Assembly: GCA_036262035.1 (NCBI GenBank)
Contig: DATAJS010000029.1
Location: 1 to 64,000 of the forward strand
DNA length: 64,000 nt
From: Burkholderiales bacterium
GTDB lineage: Bacteria > Pseudomonadota > Gammaproteobacteria > Burkholderiales > SG8-41
Reading direction: 5' to 3'
In this document: in pieces, positions 42,290 to 50,890 of the stretch
Position numbering within the stretch: the stretch's first letter is position 1
Layout: each line of letters begins with the position of its first letter
Program-made: the position numbers and the translations under genes
The notes under the pieces: generated by a model
What the model saw: only the letters and a program-made list of their open reading frames with translations
The model's database searches: none
Told to the model about the DNA's origin: nothing

Positions 42290-42598
42290 TCAGAGGCCGG
42301 TCGTCGCAGGCTGCGCTCCTTCGTCGTATACCGCTACCGGCATGCCCCAAAGCGAGCCGCGCTGCTCGATGTCGCGCACCGACTGGATCACGCCGCATTC
42401 GGCGCACTGGAAGACGGGCTTGGCCTCGTCGTCCACGCCGACCGCCGCGACCGCGGTACCGGTGCCGAGCATCGCGTTGGGCATGAAGCCGGTGATGGAG
42501 GCGATGCCGATGATGCTGAACACGATCACCGCGATCGCCGCGATGATCATCATCGGGTAGAGCAATCCCGGGCTGTTCCGAATCTGACCGATTTCCAT
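42290..42598 (-). CDS. Membrane protein with CxxC motif
   Basis: 102 aa. One hydrophobic segment (about 15-39, L-L-Y-P-M-M-I-I-A-A-I-A-V-I-V-F) precedes an A-V-G-V-D-D-E stretch and C-A-E-C-G-V-I-Q-S-V-R-D-I, which resembles the C-terminal CxxCG-I-S-R-I pattern of some glycine-zipper outer-membrane proteins. No function assigned. Confidence 0.6.
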   Translation of the reverse strand: MEIGQIRNSPGLLYPMMIIAAIAVIVFSIIGIASITGFMPNAMLGTGTAVAAVGVDDEAKPVFQCAECGVIQSVRDIEQRGSLWGMPVAVYDEGAQPATTGL

Positions 42599-42820
42599 GC
42601 TGTTTCCCGACCCGCAAGGTTCTGAGTTGCCGGTTTAGTAAGCACGGTCTATGCCAGATTCTTTTCGCAGTGGAATCAGCTGACTGCGGGCGGTTCTTTG
42701 TCGCCGCGGGGCAACATGTCAACGCGGTGTGAAGGGCGAAAAACGTGACTTGCGCCGCGCCCGTGGGGATTTCACCCTGTCGCGAATGCGCGACAGCGCG
42801 ACACCCTCCGGCGACAATTC

Positions 42821-44203
42821 TTACTGCGGCTGTTGCTGCTTGCGCGCTTCCTTGAACAGCTTGGGATCGAGCTGGTGACGCTGGAGCAGCTTGTAGAACT
42901 CGGTCCGGTTGCGTTTGGCGAGCCGCGCCGCCTGGGTCACGTTGCCTTCGGTGATCCGCAGGATCTGCGCGAGATACTCGCGCTCGAACTTGCGCCGCGC
43001 GTCTTCGAACGACGCGAATTCGCTCTGCTGATGCTGGATCGCAGTCTGCACCAGCGTCGCCGGGATGAGCGGCGTGGTCGCGAGCGCCACGGCCTGCTCG
43101 ACCACGTTGTAGAGCTGGCGCACGTTGCCCGGCCACGAGGCGGAGACCAGCGCCTCGATCGCCTCGGGCGCGAAGCCGCTGATGTTGCGGCTGTACTTCT
43201 CCGCGATCTGGCCGAGGAAGTGGTTCGCGAGCAGCGGGATGTCCTCGCGGCGCTCCGACAGCGAAGGCAGGTGCAGCGCCACGACGTTGAGCCGGTAATA
43301 GAGGTCGTCGCGGAAGTTCCCCGCCGCCATCTCCGCTTCGATGTTGCGGTGAGTCGCCGAGACCACCCGCACGTCGACCTCGAAGCTTTCGGTCGAGCCG
43401 ACCGGCCGCACCGTGCGCTCCTGCAATACGCGCAGCAGCTTCACCTGCAGCGGCACCGGCATGTCGCCGATCTCGTCGAGGAAGAGCGTGCCCTTGTTCG
43501 CGGTCTGGAAGAGCCCTTTGTGGTCGCGCACCGCGCCGGTGAACGAGCCTTTGACGTGGCCGAAGAGCTCGGACTCGAGGAGCTGCTCGGGGATCGCGCC
43601 GCAGTTGATCGCGACGAAGGCCTGGGCGCGGCGGCGGCTCGCGTTGTGGATCGCGCGCGCCATCAGCTCCTTGCCGGTGCCGGATTCGCCGTAGATGAAG
43701 ACCGAGGCGTCGCTGTCGGCGACGAGGCGCGCTTTCGACAGCACCTCCTCCATCGCCGGGTTGCGCGTGATGATTCCCTTGCGCCACGTCTCGTCGCCGC
43801 TGTCGGGCGCGCCTTCGGCGGGCGCGCGTCCGAGCGACAGCGCGCGCTCGATCTCGGTCAGCAGCGCTTTCGCCTCGAAAGGCTTGGTGAGATAGCCGAA
43901 GAGGCCGCTCTTCACCGCCGATACCGCGTCGGGAATCGTCCCGTGCGCGGTGAGGATGATCACCGGCAGCGCCGGGTTCTGGCTCTGGATCGACTGGAAC
44001 AGCGCCATGCCGTCCATGCCGCTCATCCGCAGGTCGGTGACCACCACGCGCGGGCGCGCCACCGCGAGCTGCGCGAGCGCACGCTCCGCGGATTCGGCGG
44101 TCGTGACCGCGTAACCCGCGGCCGAGAGTCGGATCTGCATCAGGCGCAGGAGATCGGGGTCGTCGTCGACGACGAGAATGCTGGGACGGACTTGGGTGTT
44201 CAT
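42821..44203 (-). CDS. Sigma-54-dependent response regulator, QseF/GlrR-like
   Basis: 460 aa. Receiver (V-V-D-D-D-P-D, V-V-V-T-D-L-R-M), AAA+ domain (Walker A G-E-S-G-T-G-K-E, G-S-F-T-G-A, Walker B L-F-L-D-E-I-G-D) and a C-terminal Fis-type HTH (G-N-V-T-Q-A-A-R-L-A-K-R-N-R). The sigma-54 loop is G-S-F-T-G-A instead of G-A-F-T-G-A. It completes a kinase-lipoprotein-regulator operon of the QseEGF type. Confidence 0.88.
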   Translation of the reverse strand: MNTQVRPSILVVDDDPDLLRLMQIRLSAAGYAVTTAESAERALAQLAVARPRVVVTDLRMSGMDGMALFQSIQSQNPALPVIILTAHGTIPDAVSAVKSGLFGYLTKPFEAKALLTEIERALSLGRAPAEGAPDSGDETWRKGIITRNPAMEEVLSKARLVADSDASVFIYGESGTGKELMARAIHNASRRRAQAFVAINCGAIPEQLLESELFGHVKGSFTGAVRDHKGLFQTANKGTLFLDEIGDMPVPLQVKLLRVLQERTVRPVGSTESFEVDVRVVSATHRNIEAEMAAGNFRDDLYYRLNVVALHLPSLSERREDIPLLANHFLGQIAEKYSRNISGFAPEAIEALVSASWPGNVRQLYNVVEQAVALATTPLIPATLVQTAIQHQQSEFASFEDARRKFEREYLAQILRITEGNVTQAARLAKRNRTEFYKLLQRHQLDPKLFKEARKQQQPQ

Positions 44204-44216
44204 TCGGTCTTGTCGG

Positions 44217-44840
44217 TTATCGGCGGCGCGGGCCGGGCTCGCCGCGCTCGGTCAGCGCGCGCTCCAGTGTGCGCAGCGCGTCGAGCTTCTGCTGCAGGGC
44301 GTGCACGTTCTGCTGCAGGGTCTGATTACTTTGCTGCAGCCCTTGCACGTTCTGCTGCAGCCCTTGTGCCAGGACGGAGAGCCGTCGCTGCTCGTGGATA
44401 TAGGCCGACAGCAGGAACGCCAGCGCGTGCAGCGACGCGGAAGGATTCTTCACCAGCGGGTCGAGCATCTCCAGCGCGCGCGTCTCGTCGCCGGCGCCCT
44501 GCACCGTCGCGATCATCGCGAGCCGCACGCGCGAAGCGTCGCTGCGGGTCTGGGTGAACGCGAGCCGCGCCGCGTCGAGCTCGCGCGCGAGCTCCGGCGC
44601 CGACATGCGGCGCATGCGCTCGAAGTCGGCGAGCAGCACGTCGACCTCGCTCGCGCGGGTATCGGGCCTGTCGGGAGGTCTGGGCCTGACGGTCGGCGGC
44701 TGCGGTTTGACCGTCGGCGGCGCGACCGCGACCTGCGCGGGCTCCTCGGGTGTCGTCGCCTCCGGCTCCTCCTGCGTGGTGACGCAGCCGCCGAATGCCA
44801 GCGCCACGACCGCCGCGAGCGAGAAGGCGTAGCGCCTCAT
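44217..44840 (-). CDS. QseG-like lipoprotein
   Basis: 207 aa with a lipobox at F-G-G-C (16-19), a Pro-rich linker (P-P-T-V-K-P-Q-P-P), a helical domain and a C-terminal coiled coil with Q-Q-N-V-Q-G-L-Q-Q repeats. It overlaps the kinase gene by 4 bp and precedes the regulator by 13 bp. In enterobacteria QseG modulates the QseE kinase; the same role is inferred from position and layout. Confidence 0.75.
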   Translation of the reverse strand: MRRYAFSLAAVVALAFGGCVTTQEEPEATTPEEPAQVAVAPPTVKPQPPTVRPRPPDRPDTRASEVDVLLADFERMRRMSAPELARELDAARLAFTQTRSDASRVRLAMIATVQGAGDETRALEMLDPLVKNPSASLHALAFLLSAYIHEQRRLSVLAQGLQQNVQGLQQSNQTLQQNVHALQQKLDALRTLERALTERGEPGPRRR

Positions 44841-46318
44841 CGCGCCGCCTCGGCTTCGCCCATCGACGCCTGCGCAGCCTGACCCGCGTCTTCGGGCGCG
44901 ATCGGCAAGCGGATCCGGATGTGCGCGCCGGGTCCGTCGTCGACGATCTCGGCGCTGCCGCCGTGCATCTGCGCGTACTCGCGGACCACCGACAGCCCGA
45001 TGCCGGTCCCCTTGACCAGCGCATCCGCCGCGTACTGGCCGCGATAGAAAGGTTCGAACACGAGGTTGCGCTCTTCTTCCCTGATTCCCGGACCCTGGTC
45101 CGCGACGTCGATCTCGACCATGCCGTCGACCTGCGCGGCGCGCACGAAGATGGTCCCGGCAATGGGTGAAAACTTGATCGCGTTGGAGAGTAGGTTGTCG
45201 AGCATGACCCGAAGCTTTTCGAAATCGGCGCTCAACGCGACATCCTGCACGTTGACGTTGAGCTTCAGGCGCTTGCTCCGAAGAGCGAGCTTCTGGTCGT
45301 CCGCCACCCTGTTGACCGCGCGCCGCAGGTCGACTCGTGCGAGGTCCAGCGTGCGCTTCTGCGACTGGCTTGCGCCGTAGGACAGAAGGTCTTCGATGAG
45401 CTTCTGCAATTCTATACTGTTGTGCCGAAGTATTTCGGCGATCTCGCGCTGCTCAGGCGTGAGCTTGCCCACGATCTCGTCCGACAGCAGCTCCGCCCCT
45501 TCCCGCAGCGCGGTCAGCGGCGTCTTGAGCTCGTGGGACATGTGCCTCAGGAACCGGTTCTTCTGCTGCTCGAGGTCGGCGAGCCTCAGCCGCATCCAGT
45601 CCAGGCGCTCCCCGAGGTGCTGCAGGTCTTCCGGACCGCCCACTTCCACCGCGACGCTGAAATCCGCCTGTCCCAGGCGCCGGATCGCTTCGTCGATCTG
45701 GCGGATGGGCCGGCCGATCAGGATCGTGAAGCCGACGACCAGGAAAATGACGACGGGAAACAACGCGACGAGCTGCCAGAGGGTGATGTCGTAGGCCTGG
45801 CGCGCGGTCGCGCGCATGTTCTCGACTTCGTGGTCGATGAGGGCATTGCTGCGGCGGTTGATCTCCTGGGCGCGGTCGCCGAGGGTGACGAAGGATTGCA
45901 CCGCCTTCTGCAGCTCCTCGGGACGGGCATTGGGGTTCTGGAGCAGATCGTAGACGACGGCTTCCCCGTTCACGATCTCGCGCAAGCTCGTCCGCTGCTC
46001 GCTGTCGAAAGGCAGGTTGCGGAACTCCGCCGCGGTTGCGAGGAGCTGCTTCCTGTGCACGCGATAGGTGTCGAGCAGCGAGCGGTCGCCGAGGATCAGC
46101 ATCTGGTGGGCGGCCCGCTCCATCGCGGGGATGAGCTCGGCGAGCTTGCGGCTGCTCTGCGTCGCCTGCACCGCCTGGTAGACCGCTTTCTGGCTCTGGT
46201 TGCCGAGCTGGTCGATCGAGATCGCGTTGTTGATGATCGCGATCATCAGCGGCAGCGCGATGAGCGCGAAGCCGACGACGAGCAGCTTGAAAAACGAGCG
46301 CGGATAGTAGAACCGCAT
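44837..46318 (-). CDS. Sensor histidine kinase, QseE/GlrK-like
   Basis: 493 aa. Two membrane segments (about 10-30 and 180-203) enclose a helical periplasmic sensor. HAMP is followed by H-M-S-H-E-L-K-T-P-L (phospho-His near 260), then HATPase motifs (N-A-I-K-F-S, D-Q-G-P-G-I, G-T-G-I-G-L-S-V-V). It should phosphorylate the sigma-54 regulator at the end of the operon. Confidence 0.88.
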   Translation of the reverse strand: MRFYYPRSFFKLLVVGFALIALPLMIAIINNAISIDQLGNQSQKAVYQAVQATQSSRKLAELIPAMERAAHQMLILGDRSLLDTYRVHRKQLLATAAEFRNLPFDSEQRTSLREIVNGEAVVYDLLQNPNARPEELQKAVQSFVTLGDRAQEINRRSNALIDHEVENMRATARQAYDITLWQLVALFPVVIFLVVGFTILIGRPIRQIDEAIRRLGQADFSVAVEVGGPEDLQHLGERLDWMRLRLADLEQQKNRFLRHMSHELKTPLTALREGAELLSDEIVGKLTPEQREIAEILRHNSIELQKLIEDLLSYGASQSQKRTLDLARVDLRRAVNRVADDQKLALRSKRLKLNVNVQDVALSADFEKLRVMLDNLLSNAIKFSPIAGTIFVRAAQVDGMVEIDVADQGPGIREEERNLVFEPFYRGQYAADALVKGTGIGLSVVREYAQMHGGSAEIVDDGPGAHIRIRLPIAPEDAGQAAQASMGEAEAAR

Positions 46319-46340
46319 CGGCCGCGATGCTCCCGGCTAC

Positions 46341-46372
46341 AAAAAATACCGCAGACGCTCTCGCGTCTGCGG
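46341..46372 (-). terminator. Intrinsic terminator of the MlaC-like gene
   Basis: CCGCAGACGC and GCGTCTGCGG form a 10-bp stem with a 4-nt loop. On the minus strand TATTTTTT follows. It sits 46 bases after the stop codon. Confidence 0.85.
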
Positions 46373-46417
46373 CCCCTGTTGCATCGATGATACCGCCCCT
46401 GTGCGGGAGCGTTGCTC

Positions 46418-47017
46418 CTAGGTCTGCTGTGCGAGCTCGCGGTTCTTCGTTTCGAGCGCCTTGATCAGGCCGTCGATGCCCGAGCGCTGGATCTCGGACG
46501 CGAACGAGCTGCGGTAATTGGTCACCAGAGAGAGGTTCTCGACGATGACGTCATACACCTTCCAGCCTTCGGGCCCCTTCTGCATGCGATAGTCGACCGG
46601 GATCGGCTGGCGGCTGCCGGTTTTCACGATCGTGCGCACGATGGTGTCGTTGCCTTTCGCGTCCGACGGCTTGACCTCGACCGATTCGTTGCCGAGCGCA
46701 GCGACGTTGAGCGACGCGGTGTAGGTGTTCACGAGCAGAGTGCGGAAGTTGTCCGTGAGCGCTTTCTGCTGCGCGGCAGAGGCTTCGCGCCAGTAGCGTC
46801 CGACCGCGAGCTGGGTCATCGCCCGGAAATCGAAATGCGGGAGCACTTTCTGCTCTGCGGCCTGGCGCAGCGCACGCTTGTCCTTGGTCGTGCGGATGAC
46901 CGAAATCACCTCGTCCGACACGCTCTTCACGAGCGCGTCGGGGGACGTTTCGGCGGCGTGCGCGTTCATCCCGACGGTGATGAAGGCGGCACAGAATAAG
47001 GCGATCAATCGTTTCAC
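46418..47017 (-). CDS. MlaC/Ttg2D-family phospholipid-binding protein
   Basis: 199 aa from GTG 47017 with GGGAG upstream; the 57 residues before are not protein-like. A signal peptide is followed by V-L-P-H-F-D-F-R-A-M-T, V-G-R-Y-W-R-E-A, and G-P-E-G-W-K-V-Y-D-V-I-V-E, typical of MlaC. It shuttles phospholipids between membranes. The rest of the mla operon is not here, so it may be a stand-alone paralogue. Confidence 0.83.
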   Translation of the reverse strand: MKRLIALFCAAFITVGMNAHAAETSPDALVKSVSDEVISVIRTTKDKRALRQAAEQKVLPHFDFRAMTQLAVGRYWREASAAQQKALTDNFRTLLVNTYTASLNVAALGNESVEVKPSDAKGNDTIVRTIVKTGSRQPIPVDYRMQKGPEGWKVYDVIVENLSLVTNYRSSFASEIQRSGIDGLIKALETKNRELAQQT

Positions 47018-47269
47018 GTGTTTCTCCCGATAATGGGACGGCGCCTGAAGCGAGCGTCCGGATGCGGCACCGCGGCGCGGAGCCGTCGGGGCCATAACGC
47101 GCGAGCGCGGTCTTCGTTGTCGCACTGCACGCCTGAGTGTAGATACGGCGGCGGCGGCGTTGGTTCCGGACGATAGAGCAACCGGCATGCCGGCACGCTG
47201 CGCTGCCGCAAGACTGTTTGCGGCCGTACGCTAAGATTCTGCGCCGATTCTCTTTCGAAAGCCTGCCGC

Positions 47270-48250
47270 ATGAAACTGATGCGTTACAGCCGTCGCCACG
47301 AGCCCTCGGCCCTGTCGAGGCTCGGCGTGCTCGTCGGGCACAACCTCGTCGCGGACCTGCGTGCAGGGTACGCGCTCTACCTCGTCGACGAAGCCGGCCA
47401 TCCCAAGGGACGCGAGCTCGCCCAGCTGTACATGCCCGCCTACATTACCCAGTTCCTGCACGGCGGCGAGGCGGCGTGGCGGGCGCTGGGCGACGCGTAT
47501 TCGTATCTGGCCGGGCTGGTCGAAACCGCGCCCGATGCAGCCGGGTTGGGCGGCGAGCAGCTTTTCATGCCCCTCGCGGAGTGCCGTCTCTACGCACCGG
47601 TGCGACCGTCCAAGCTGATCACGGTGGGCCACAACTACCCGGGCTACGCACGCGCGACGCCGCGCGTCGCGGGAGAGCTGCCGGCGGCGTTCGCCAAGAC
47701 GCTGTCGTCGGTGACCGGTCCCGAGCGCGACATCGTGAAACCGCGCGCATGCCGCGAGCTCGATTTCGAGACCGAGCTCGCGGTGGTGATCGGCAAACGG
47801 TGCAAGAACGTAAGCGAAGACGAGGCTTACGGCGTGGTCGCGGGCTACACGATCCTCAACGACGTGACCGCGCGCGACATCGCCGCCCGCGAGCGCCAGG
47901 GCGGCAGCGTGCTGCTGGGCAAGACGTTCGACACCTTCGCGCCGATGGGACCATGGCTGGTCACGCGCGAGGCGATCCCCGATCCCATGCATCTGCGCAT
48001 CCAGACGCGCGTGAACGGCGAAGCGCGCCAGGACGGCAACACGCACCAGATGATCCACTCGATACCGAAGCTCGTCTCCTACATCTCGCAGATCACGCTC
48101 GCCCCCGGCGACATCATCGCCACCGGCTCCCCGGGCGGCGGCGGACTGTCGAACCCGGACTGGATGCTCAAGGCGGGGGACGTGGTGGAGTGCGAGATCG
48201 AAGGGATCGGGATCCTGCGCAACGGCGTCGTCGACGAGCCTGAGGTTTGA
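47270..48250 (+). CDS. Fumarylacetoacetate hydrolase-family protein
   Basis: 326 aa. C-terminal FAH fold with metal-binding D-F-E-T-E-L-A-V-V-I-G-K, Y-T-I-L-N-D-V-T-A-R-D, L-G-K-T-F-D-T-F-A-P-M-G-P and T-G-S-P-G-G. Members open or hydrolyse beta-diketo acids in aromatic breakdown. No start alternative is better than ATG 47270. Confidence 0.9.
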   Translation: MKLMRYSRRHEPSALSRLGVLVGHNLVADLRAGYALYLVDEAGHPKGRELAQLYMPAYITQFLHGGEAAWRALGDAYSYLAGLVETAPDAAGLGGEQLFMPLAECRLYAPVRPSKLITVGHNYPGYARATPRVAGELPAAFAKTLSSVTGPERDIVKPRACRELDFETELAVVIGKRCKNVSEDEAYGVVAGYTILNDVTARDIAARERQGGSVLLGKTFDTFAPMGPWLVTREAIPDPMHLRIQTRVNGEARQDGNTHQMIHSIPKLVSYISQITLAPGDIIATGSPGGGGLSNPDWMLKAGDVVECEIEGIGILRNGVVDEPEV

Positions 48251-48265
48251 AGGGGCAAAAGCTTA

Positions 48266-48395
48266 TTGACCGCAAAGGACGCAAAGGACGCAAAGGTTTA
48301 CAGCGGTCGGTGTTCTCTTGAGCACGATGCTTTGCGGCACCCGCTCCCGTACCGCCTTGGTTTCCTTTGCGTCCTTTGCGTCCTTTGCGGCTAAT
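48266..48395. repeat. CGCAAAGGA repeat arms
   Basis: Three to four CGCAAAGGA units (48270-48296) are mirrored by TCCTTTGCG units (48368-48392), leaving a spacer of about 70 bp. The same family occurs at 58.6-58.8 kb. Likely a folded intergenic element between convergent genes. Confidence 0.7.
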
Positions 48396-48402
48396 TTGCT
48401 TT

Positions 48403-49458
48403 TCAACCGAGCGGGGCGATCTTCAGGTCTGTCGCCAGCTGCGAAAGGCTGGAGAGAAGCGCATCGGGCATCGGCACCCCGTTCTTGAGGTTGTCCTCGC
48501 GCTTGGCGTGACTCTGCTCGCCCGGCAGCCAGATGCGCTCCACCCCGGGTAGGCGCTTGGATGCGCGCAGGTCGCGCACCAGCGCGTCGACATTCCTCTT
48601 GAATTCCTGCACGTCGCCGAACTTATCGATCGAGATCGCCACGATCGCGTGGCCGGTGTTGGTCTTTGTTACGTCGTCGGCGTTGAAATCGACCACGTCC
48701 TTGCCCATCGCGGCGCGGTTGAGCGTCCCTGCGAGCAGACCGATGATGAGCGCGAGGCCGTAACCCTTGTAATCGCCGATGGGCAGCAGGAAGCCTTCGC
48801 TGGCGCGCTTCGGATCGGTGAGCGGCCTGCCTTCACGGTCCATCATCCAGCCGACCGGCATCTGCTCGCCGCGCTGCGCCTTGGTCTTGACCTTGCCGTA
48901 GGCCGCGACCGTCGTCGCCATGTCGAGCACGATCGGCGCTTCCTCCCCCGCCGGAACCCCGACCGCCAGCGGGTTGGTCGACAGCAGCATGTCGAGCCCG
49001 CCCCACGGCGGCAGGTGGTTCGCGCTGCCCACCGCGAGATAGAGCCCGATCATGTCGTGCGCCATCGGCATCGCGGCGTAGAGCGACGCGGGACCCGCGT
49101 GGTTGCTCCACTGCGCACCGACCCACGCGACGCCCGCGGTCTTCGCCTTTTCGATCGCGATCTCGGCGGCGCGCTTCATCACGAGATGGCCCATGCCGTT
49201 GTCGCCGTTGACGAGCGCCATCGCCGCTGCTTCGCGCTCGACGCGGATGTTCGGCTTGACGTTGACCGCGCCGCCCTTGATACGGCGGATGTACTGCGGC
49301 AGCCTGAAGATGCCGTGACCTTCCGAGCCGTTCACGTCCGCGCGCGCCATCAGCTCCGCGATCGTCTTCGCGTCGGCCGCGGGCACGTCGACCGCTTCGA
49401 ACGCTCGCGCGATGAATGCCTCGAGCGCTGCCGCTTTGATTCTCTGTGCTTCTGCCAT
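48403..49458 (-). CDS. Ldh-family (malate/lactate/ureidoglycolate-type) oxidoreductase
   Basis: 351 aa from ATG 49458. G-S-E-G-H-G-I-F-R-L-P-Q-Y holds the catalytic His region. W-S-N-H-A-G-P-A, S-T-N-P-L-A-V-G-V-P and L-D-M-A-T-T-V-A-A-Y-G-K are Ldh_2 motifs. It reduces or oxidises 2-keto/hydroxy acids with NAD(P). It starts a run of minus-strand catabolic genes next to a Bug gene. Confidence 0.88.
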   Translation of the reverse strand: MAEAQRIKAAALEAFIARAFEAVDVPAADAKTIAELMARADVNGSEGHGIFRLPQYIRRIKGGAVNVKPNIRVEREAAAMALVNGDNGMGHLVMKRAAEIAIEKAKTAGVAWVGAQWSNHAGPASLYAAMPMAHDMIGLYLAVGSANHLPPWGGLDMLLSTNPLAVGVPAGEEAPIVLDMATTVAAYGKVKTKAQRGEQMPVGWMMDREGRPLTDPKRASEGFLLPIGDYKGYGLALIIGLLAGTLNRAAMGKDVVDFNADDVTKTNTGHAIVAISIDKFGDVQEFKRNVDALVRDLRASKRLPGVERIWLPGEQSHAKREDNLKNGVPMPDALLSSLSQLATDLKIAPLG

Positions 49459-49480
49459 CGACCTGCCTTTCGTTCGTTCC

Positions 49481-50458
49481 CTAATCGATCTTGACGTTGT
49501 TGTCCGCAATGATCTTCTTCCACCGGTCCGCCTCCGAGCGCACGAATCCCGCGAACTCCTCGGGCGACGCCGAGAGGCTCACCGGCAGGTTGCGCTTGGC
49601 GAGCGTGCCGTCCGCGTCGAGCTCTTTCATCGCCGCGACGGTGTCGGCGTGAAGCTTGGCGACGACGGGCTTGGCCGTCCTGACCGGCGCGAAGAGCCCG
49701 TTCCAGTTCAGGCTGCCGATGCCGGGAAAACCGGCTTCGGCCATCGTCGGCACCTCGGGCAGATCGGCGAGCCGCTGCTCGGCCGTCACCGCGAACGCCT
49801 TGATGCGGCCGTCTTTCACCGCGCCGATGTTGGAAGCCACGTTGGACTCGGTGATGTGGATGTCACCGCGCAGCATCGCGGTCAGCGTCTCGCCCGCGCC
49901 TTTGGACGGAAGGTGCACCATCTTCACGCCCGCCGCCCCGGTGAGCGCGAGCATGTCGAGGTGCGAGTACGAGCCGAGCGGCGCCTGGAAGTTGAGCTGG
50001 CCGGGGCGCTCCTTCGCGTAGGCGAGCGCTTCCTTGAGCGTCTTCGCCGGAAGCTTGGGGCTGCCGAGGATGAAGTTGGGGATCGCGACGAGCTTGGTGA
50101 CCGGCGCGAGGTCGCGCAACGCGTCGACCTTGATGCGCTTCGCGAAGAGATAGGGATTGATCGAGTTGGTCGAGATGTTGCCGACGAGCAGCGTGTAACC
50201 GTCGGACTGCGCCTGCGCCACGAGCTCGACCGCGATGTTGCCCGCGGCGCCGCTGCGGTTGTCGATGACGATCTGCTGGCCGAGACGCTTCGAGAGATTC
50301 GGCTCCAGCACGCGCGCGATGATGTCGGTCGCGCCGCCCGGCGCGAACGGGATCAGCACGCGGATCGGTTTGACGGGATACGAGAGCTCGGCGGATTGCG
50401 CCGCATGGACAGCGGATGCGGCGAGCGAGAGCGCGCAGGCAAGCACGACCTTCTTCAT
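49481..50458 (-). CDS. Bug-family solute-binding protein
   Basis: 325 aa with signal peptide. Y-P-V-K-P-I-R-V-L-I-P-F-A-P-G-G-A-T-D, R-S-G-A-A-G-N-I and Q-S-D-G-Y-T-L-L match the family. It lies between the Ldh and epimerase-like genes, so its ligand may feed that pathway. Confidence 0.88.
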   Translation of the reverse strand: MKKVVLACALSLAASAVHAAQSAELSYPVKPIRVLIPFAPGGATDIIARVLEPNLSKRLGQQIVIDNRSGAAGNIAVELVAQAQSDGYTLLVGNISTNSINPYLFAKRIKVDALRDLAPVTKLVAIPNFILGSPKLPAKTLKEALAYAKERPGQLNFQAPLGSYSHLDMLALTGAAGVKMVHLPSKGAGETLTAMLRGDIHITESNVASNIGAVKDGRIKAFAVTAEQRLADLPEVPTMAEAGFPGIGSLNWNGLFAPVRTAKPVVAKLHADTVAAMKELDADGTLAKRNLPVSLSASPEEFAGFVRSEADRWKKIIADNNVKID

Positions 50459-50473
50459 CTTCCTCCTCCGTTG

Positions 50474-50890
50474 TTATGAAGCGCGTGCGTGTTCTTCGAT
50501 CTCTACCAGCGCTCCCAGAAAATCCTGCGGATGCACGAACGCGATGCGCTCGCCGTGCACGTTCTTCTGCGGCCTCCCGTCGCCGAGCACCCGCGCACCT
50601 CTTTCCGCGAGCGACGCGGCCGTGGCGTCGACGCTGTCGACCGCGAGGCAGAAATGATGGATGCCGCCTTTGGGGTTCTTCTCGAGGAACTTCGCGATCG
50701 GCGAGTCCGCGCGCGACGGCTCCATGAGCTCGATCTTCGCGTTGCCGAGATCGATGTACGCGAGCCGCACGCCTTGCTGCGCGTTCACCGCGATGTCTCC
50801 GATCTCGAGGCCGTAAGTCGCCTTGATGCGATCGGCGGCGCTGTCGAGATCGGGGACGACGATCGAGACGTGGCTGAGCCCGGTGATCAT
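50474..50890 (-). CDS. Methylmalonyl-CoA epimerase-like VOC protein
   Basis: 138 aa from ATG 50890, overlapping the CoA-transferase stop as ATGA. L-S-H-V-S-I-V-V-P-D-L, A-K-I-E-L-M-E-P, G-I-H-H-F-C-L-A-V and G-A-L-V-E-I-E-E place it with methylmalonyl-CoA epimerases (metal-binding His and Glu present). The exact substrate is not certain. Confidence 0.85.
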   Translation of the reverse strand: MITGLSHVSIVVPDLDSAADRIKATYGLEIGDIAVNAQQGVRLAYIDLGNAKIELMEPSRADSPIAKFLEKNPKGGIHHFCLAVDSVDATAASLAERGARVLGDGRPQKNVHGERIAFVHPQDFLGALVEIEEHARAS

